DNA of 21,157 bases from a virus. Under the pieces are notes generated by a model. It was not told the DNA's origin and ran no database searches. It was given only the letters and a program-made list of their open reading frames with translations. The position numbers and the translations under genes are program-made. The DNA lies in IMG/VR virus record IMGVR_UViG_3300025450_000146, positions 1 through 21,157 of that record, one strand, 5' to 3'. This document shows, in pieces, positions 17,283 to 21,157 of this stretch (within the stretch, counting starts at the first letter, position 1; every line of letters begins with the position of its first letter).

Positions 17283-20200
17283 TTATAGCCCGCTCTTAAT
17301 TAAATCTGCTTTTCTTTGATTTAATCTTTGCTCAGTTCCGGCAATATACATTCTTTTATCAAGAACATTGATGTAGTTTTGTACTTCATTTATGTAATGT
17401 GATCCGCTATTGTCTATTACTTCTACTTTTAGTGTGAATGTACCAAGGTCCTTAAACTTCCACACGAAAAAAGGAACAGATTTGGCTCTGACTACTTCCA
17501 GACCAGTCACTGAATCAATTAGCGTCCAAATAAAGTCGTTCTTTCCATCTAAGTTATTTACAACAAAAAACACAATTGATTCCTGTGGTATTGCAAATGA
17601 CTCATTGAACATCTTAATGTCAGCTATATTAAATGCGTTTTGATCTAGGAAAGTTGGCAAGAATCCATTTTGCAAATCATTGCTAAATCTCCAGTAGTTT
17701 TTTTCCACCCAATAGTTTGGATCCTGAACAGCTCCGCTTAATTGGTCTCGAAGAGGCGCGTTTAGGAAGAGCGTCTCAATGTCAAGCATTGGTGCTAGAT
17801 TTGCTAGGTAATCCAACACCGATTGTGAATACACTTTACGCGGTAGAAAATAGGTGTACTTGTCTCCATGCATGGATCCTGGAAAAAATGGACTTCCTCC
17901 TGGACTAGTGTATGGACTGGGCACTGGAGAAAAGTAAGGGCTTCCGCCTGGACTTGCACTACCTGGATAAAAAAGCATTTGGTATTCCTCTTTGCTTATG
18001 TGATTTGCTTGTGCGTGTATTCTATCACCAACGATCGCATAATTAAATCGGTTGATTCCCGGATGGTCGCTTGCATTCATTAATCCAATCAGCTCATCTA
18101 AGGTAGAGTGAGTCGGTACAACATAATCCGAATAGAGAGACATGCGAATTATTGTTCCAGGATGAGGTGGATCAAGATAGAAGCCGGCTTCAAAGTCATC
18201 TAAGTAGATGCAATCAGCCATGCGTAACCAGTAAAGAGAGTCCAGAGTGACTCCATTGAAATCATTAAGAGTCAGAGACATGTCGCCATTGCCTAGTCCC
18301 CAATAGAGTTTCTTAGGGTGTCTTTGTGCTGGATCAGTGTAGGCAACATACTGACCTAAATCTGTATCATATAGCTCAACATCATACAGGTTTTGGCCCA
18401 TTCCATAACGATTCTTATAGAATGCAATCCACTCAAGTAGATTTTTGTATACGTCAAACTTAACGGCAGCATCTTCATTGTTTAAAACATTGACCTTTGG
18501 ATAGTAGAAAGGAGTAGCTCCAAAATCCTGCAGTCTCACGTTGGTTAGGTTTGCAAGTTGGTAATTAAACTTGTCCTCAAGTCGAGTGATACCGATAATT
18601 TGAGGCTTTTGATCGCTTTGTACTGTGACAAATCTACTAAATGTGCTGATGTTTCCGCTAAAGTCATAGAGCTCAGCAATGATTCGATATTTACCAGCAT
18701 AAGGTAATACATGAGGCAGCTCATAAAGGTCTATCAGCTTACCCCTAAGGGAAAATGAGTAGGGATTTGGGGTGTCTTGTACTATTCGCCAATTGACTTC
18801 ATAATAGTTTCCAAAATCAATATTGCCAAGGGTCCAATACGGACTCAATCCTGGAGCAGAGGCTCCTAGCTCACCTATTTGTACTCCTGAAAGGTCAGCT
18901 AGGGTGAATCCTCCAGTCTCTAATGTAAATATCACCGGAGCACCAATGACTCTTTCTGAATCATCGCCAAATTCCCAAGTCAGTTTTTTACCAATATCTG
19001 GGAATCTCTGATCCCTTATTTCATTGTAAAAAGTCTTGAAGTTGTCAATTATTTTGACAACCTCGTCACGAGTTGAATACCTTTGATTAAACTCAAATGG
19101 GTTGTCTGCTCCATTGTTATTGATTCTGCCGACTCCAAAATCTATTCCGCCTGGATCTTGCATCCTAAAAAGTGGATCTAGAGCGCGTAGAGTAATGTCA
19201 TGATTTATGTCTGGGTATATTGCAACGTCTGCATGATCGTTGAAATTAAGGGTTGAGATCCTGTCTGAATCATTCCAGTTAGCTATTCTTATTCTTTGAA
19301 AATAGATGAACTCCCCAATAATGTCCTTGATCTTTACGTTTACCGGTAGAAACTCTAACTTTAGCTTATCGTTTAGTAGATTAAGCTTGTAGAAAATCTC
19401 GTTCACAGTAAAATCGGTGGTCTCAACCACATTGGGAATTCCCTCGTAGTCATAAGTGCCGTCCTCCTTTGTAAACTCATAAACTAGAGCAAGAAACTCA
19501 GTCTTCTTAAATTGCTTACCCTCACGAATCTGCTTGTTCTTATCGACAAGGTCAAGGGTATCAATCACACTAGCATTTAGGTAATCGCTAATGTCTACCA
19601 TGATCAATTTATTGGTGTTGGTCGAACGAGGGTTAACATTTTGCCAATATTCTTTAATCTGTAGAACGTCCTTATAACCAAGCATGTTTACAAAATTAGA
19701 GAGACCTTTATAGGTTCCGATATATGGGTACACCTGTTCTTTATTGACAAGAAGCTCCTTTCTTATTCGATTGAGCTCAGCGTAGTCTGGGATTGCCTCC
19801 TTAATGTCATAGTCCTTTAGGATATTAGCGTCCTCACGTAGGAACCTGATTCCAAAGTTTTGTGCCCACGTCCTATATCTTACGTCCTCCTCAATACCCT
19901 CACCGTAAAAATCGATTTGTGCTATTTGGACCTTTCCTGCAAGGCTTGAATAAAAGATGTTGAGAGTTCTTTGAAAGTTTACTTCATTTGTTGGACTGAA
20001 CGCAATATTTACCTGCAAAGGAAATCCCATATCTAGGGTTCCGCTGGTCGCTGATGAGTAATCTGAAAATGCGACAACTTTAGAGTCTATTTTACTAATG
20101 AACTCAGAATCTAATTGAGTGTCCCTAACTACCTCATAGAGAAAGAACTCGTTAGCCGTTTCATTTGAGCTCCAAGAAAACTCTAAGTACTCTCCGACTC

Positions 20201-20459
20201 CAAGGGTGGGAAACTTCCAAGGAACTCGCCCATATTGAACGTTTTCTAAAATAAACAGGTTCTCATTATCAAAAAGGTAGTTGGATATGCCCTCAAAATA
20301 GATCTTACCTTCCCATATATTTGTACTTGTGTTGTACTTTAAGTTGAGGTTACTTCCGAATTTATTAAAGAAACTTAGGTTTTGAACTACCATCCAGGGA
20401 AAGCTATTTTTATTATTTATTAGTATCCCTAAATTAGATGCTGTAAATTGAACTTTCAC
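17283..20459 (-). CDS. Baseplate-type structural protein with Ig/PKD-like domains, 1058 residues
   Basis: The start is GTG at 20457-20459 (MKVQFTASNLGILI), overlapping the gp55-like gene by 26 bases; no Shine-Dalgarno is visible and the next in-frame ATG is at residue 23. Residues about 190-270 include RYRTWAQNFGIRFLRED, LNRIRKELLVNK and YIGTYKGLSNFVNMLGYKDV followed by QIKEYW. That pattern recalls the R/GT..GL...G core of tail protein I and T4 gp7-type baseplate wedge proteins. T4 gp7 is of similar length (1032 residues, from memory). Residues about 505-620 and 950-1035 look like Ig/PKD-like domains (GKYRIIAELYDFSGNISTFS and LGTFTLKVEVIDNSG). Residues 831-862 form a Gly/Pro/Ser-rich loop. 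A baseplate wedge role is inferred. Confidence 0.8.
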   Translation of the reverse strand: MKVQFTASNLGILINNKNSFPWMVVQNLSFFNKFGSNLNLKYNTSTNIWEGKIYFEGISNYLFDNENLFILENVQYGRVPWKFPTLGVGEYLEFSWSSNETANEFFLYEVVRDTQLDSEFISKIDSKVVAFSDYSSATSGTLDMGFPLQVNIAFSPTNEVNFQRTLNIFYSSLAGKVQIAQIDFYGEGIEEDVRYRTWAQNFGIRFLREDANILKDYDIKEAIPDYAELNRIRKELLVNKEQVYPYIGTYKGLSNFVNMLGYKDVLQIKEYWQNVNPRSTNTNKLIMVDISDYLNASVIDTLDLVDKNKQIREGKQFKKTEFLALVYEFTKEDGTYDYEGIPNVVETTDFTVNEIFYKLNLLNDKLKLEFLPVNVKIKDIIGEFIYFQRIRIANWNDSDRISTLNFNDHADVAIYPDINHDITLRALDPLFRMQDPGGIDFGVGRINNNGADNPFEFNQRYSTRDEVVKIIDNFKTFYNEIRDQRFPDIGKKLTWEFGDDSERVIGAPVIFTLETGGFTLADLSGVQIGELGASAPGLSPYWTLGNIDFGNYYEVNWRIVQDTPNPYSFSLRGKLIDLYELPHVLPYAGKYRIIAELYDFSGNISTFSRFVTVQSDQKPQIIGITRLEDKFNYQLANLTNVRLQDFGATPFYYPKVNVLNNEDAAVKFDVYKNLLEWIAFYKNRYGMGQNLYDVELYDTDLGQYVAYTDPAQRHPKKLYWGLGNGDMSLTLNDFNGVTLDSLYWLRMADCIYLDDFEAGFYLDPPHPGTIIRMSLYSDYVVPTHSTLDELIGLMNASDHPGINRFNYAIVGDRIHAQANHISKEEYQMLFYPGSASPGGSPYFSPVPSPYTSPGGSPFFPGSMHGDKYTYFLPRKVYSQSVLDYLANLAPMLDIETLFLNAPLRDQLSGAVQDPNYWVEKNYWRFSNDLQNGFLPTFLDQNAFNIADIKMFNESFAIPQESIVFFVVNNLDGKNDFIWTLIDSVTGLEVVRAKSVPFFVWKFKDLGTFTLKVEVIDNSGSHYINEVQNYINVLDKRMYIAGTEQRLNQRKADLIKSGL
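17874..17969 (-). repeat. Gly/Pro/Ser-rich repeat loop in baseplate-type protein
   Basis: Encodes residues 831-862 of the 1058-residue protein. SPGGSPYFSPVPSPYTSPGG then SPFFPGS shows a duplicated SPGGSP[YF]F unit. It is a low-complexity, probably exposed loop, unlike the rest of the protein. Confidence 0.75.
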
Positions 20460-20832
20460 CGCTGGTGCTAAGTGATAGGAATTCTAGCGTCTCGTCTTTA
20501 TCCAGTCCGGTCTTCTTGTGGATCTTTTTCCACTCTTTAGCATACCCATTTTTACATAACTGTGTAAAATAGGCAAAGGCATTGGGTTTTGCAGATCTGG
20601 TCTCGTCAAAACTCTGCCAATACTTAATACAATCGAATATTGCAGACTGTACACAATCTTCCCTGTCGCGATCATCCCTAAAGTAGAGACGAACTACTGC
20701 TCTATTTGCAAGAATAATAAAACTGTCAATCGCAGCAGCGCTTAGCTTCCCTGCCTTTTTACACTTTATTATTTCATCGGTGAAATCGTTGTTATTGATG
20801 TAGTCTTTGTCACCACGTTTTTTTCTAGCCAT
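20434..20832 (-). CDS. 55: T4 gp55-like late-transcription sigma factor
   Basis: A 132-residue protein matching the sigma region 2 core: DREDCVQSAIFDCIKYWQSF (residues 56-75), continuing D76, then NAFAYFTQLCKNGYAKEWKK (84-103). This is the D..Q....K....FD....NAF.YFTQ pattern of gp55 in T4 and T4-like cyanophages. In T4, gp55 binds the host RNA polymerase core and, with gp33 and the gp45 sliding clamp, reads late promoters of the TATAAATA type. The N-terminus is basic (MARKKRGDKD). It is shorter than T4 gp55 (185 residues), mainly at the ends. The C-terminus ends LSTSGESSIYSI; whether it includes a clamp-binding tail cannot be told. The gene follows the RuvC-like gene after 9 bases and overlaps the next gene by 26. 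Confidence 0.85.
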   Translation of the reverse strand: MARKKRGDKDYINNNDFTDEIIKCKKAGKLSAAAIDSFIILANRAVVRLYFRDDRDREDCVQSAIFDCIKYWQSFDETRSAKPNAFAYFTQLCKNGYAKEWKKIHKKTGLDKDETLEFLSLSTSGESSIYSI

Positions 20833-20841
20833 CCTTTTGGA

Positions 20842-21157
20842 TTATTTTAGGAGACCATGGATCTTGGTCACACCTAAATAGGCATCTACCATATCGATGA
20901 TCGGTGAAAGGATCTTATCCCCTTCTATTACCCATTGCTCTTTGTTAATAAGCTTAAATAGGTCAGACTCCTTTACAGATTCGATGATTGGGTCACTTTT
21001 AAATTTAGCTAGAATGTCTTGTTTGTTTGCGTTGCCTTTACAGCCAATTGCGTTTTTAAGTTCGCTTGGGCTAAATACAAAAAGCTTGTCGTGATTGAAA
21101 TTAAGTATTCTGGAGATTAGCTGCTGTTTTAGGATCCCAGTGGCCTGAGCAATATCT
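20842..21157 (-). CDS. RuvC-like Holliday junction resolvase, C-terminal part (N-terminus outside window)
   Basis: The frame is open from the window edge to TAA at 20842-20844, giving 105 residues without a start. The visible part follows the C-terminal half of RuvC: a helix (DIAQATGILKQQLISRIL), a strand, then SPSELKNAIGCKGNANKQDI, matching the RuvC pattern P..VK....G.G.A.K..V, and finally SPIIDMVDAYLGV, matching the D..DA motif that supplies catalytic aspartates. The N-terminal catalytic D and E are outside the window. A stretch between the two motifs (KESDLFKLINKEQWVIEGDK) is longer than in E. coli RuvC. T4 itself uses endonuclease VII, so this would be a different resolvase solving the same problem, the branch removal needed before packaging. 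Confidence 0.65.
   Translation of the reverse strand, partial: DIAQATGILKQQLISRILNFNHDKLFVFSPSELKNAIGCKGNANKQDILAKFKSDPIIESVKESDLFKLINKEQWVIEGDKILSPIIDMVDAYLGVTKIHGLLK

Noticed and set aside
20414-20421. AATAAATA on the minus strand as promoter of the 1058-residue gene
   Set aside because: It lies just inside the gene after the chosen start and encodes INNK; it would only matter if the start is actually residue 23.
1-21157. tRNA genes, CRISPR arrays, insertion sequences or attachment sites
   Set aside because: The window is almost fully coding; I saw no cloverleaf, spaced repeats, transposase or flanking direct repeats.

Overview
The window looks like the tail/baseplate structural region of a large T4-like (contractile-tailed) phage, not a bacterial chromosome segment. 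It is AT-rich, almost fully coding, and dominated by very long beta-rich virion-type proteins. A homologue of the T4 late sigma factor gp55 sits next to the end of a RuvC-like Holliday junction resolvase. Most start codons lack a Shine-Dalgarno sequence and follow A-rich DNA, which is typical of Bacteroidota and their phages. I therefore infer a Bacteroidota host; no host gene is present to confirm it.

Layout. From right to left on the minus strand, one probable transcription unit of eight genes runs through most of the window: the C-terminal end of a RuvC-like resolvase (20842-21157), gp55-like late sigma factor (20434-20832), a 1058-residue baseplate-type protein (17283-20459), a 325-residue fibre-like protein (16273-17250), a 697-residue structural protein with a coiled coil (14165-16258), an 1181-residue protein with a coiled coil and FN3-like region (10612-14157), a 1747-residue giant structural protein (5365-10608), and a 1001-residue tail fibre with a collagen-like neck and a LVIVD-type beta-propeller (2357-5362). 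Genes are separated by 2-32 bases or overlap.

Facing this unit is a two-gene plus-strand cassette (602-1408, 1392-2360): an unrecognised 268-residue protein and a 322-residue HEXXH putative zinc metalloprotease. The cassette's last stop codon overlaps the tail fibre's stop codon in a shared TTAA. To its left, divergently transcribed, is a minus-strand gene cut by the window edge (1-505), probably another structural protein.

How it fits together. The octamer AATAAATA, one base from the T4 late promoter TATAAATA, occurs 16-20 bases before three start codons (505 minus, 602 plus, 17250 minus), so the encoded gp55-like factor probably drives these genes late in infection. The most interesting observation is that the metalloprotease has an N-terminal segment (residues 9-19) closely resembling the T4 capsid-targeting propeptide, including an I-x-E cleavage site. 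It may be packaged in the head and injected with the DNA. This is an inference from sequence pattern and remembered T4 sequence, not from a database search.
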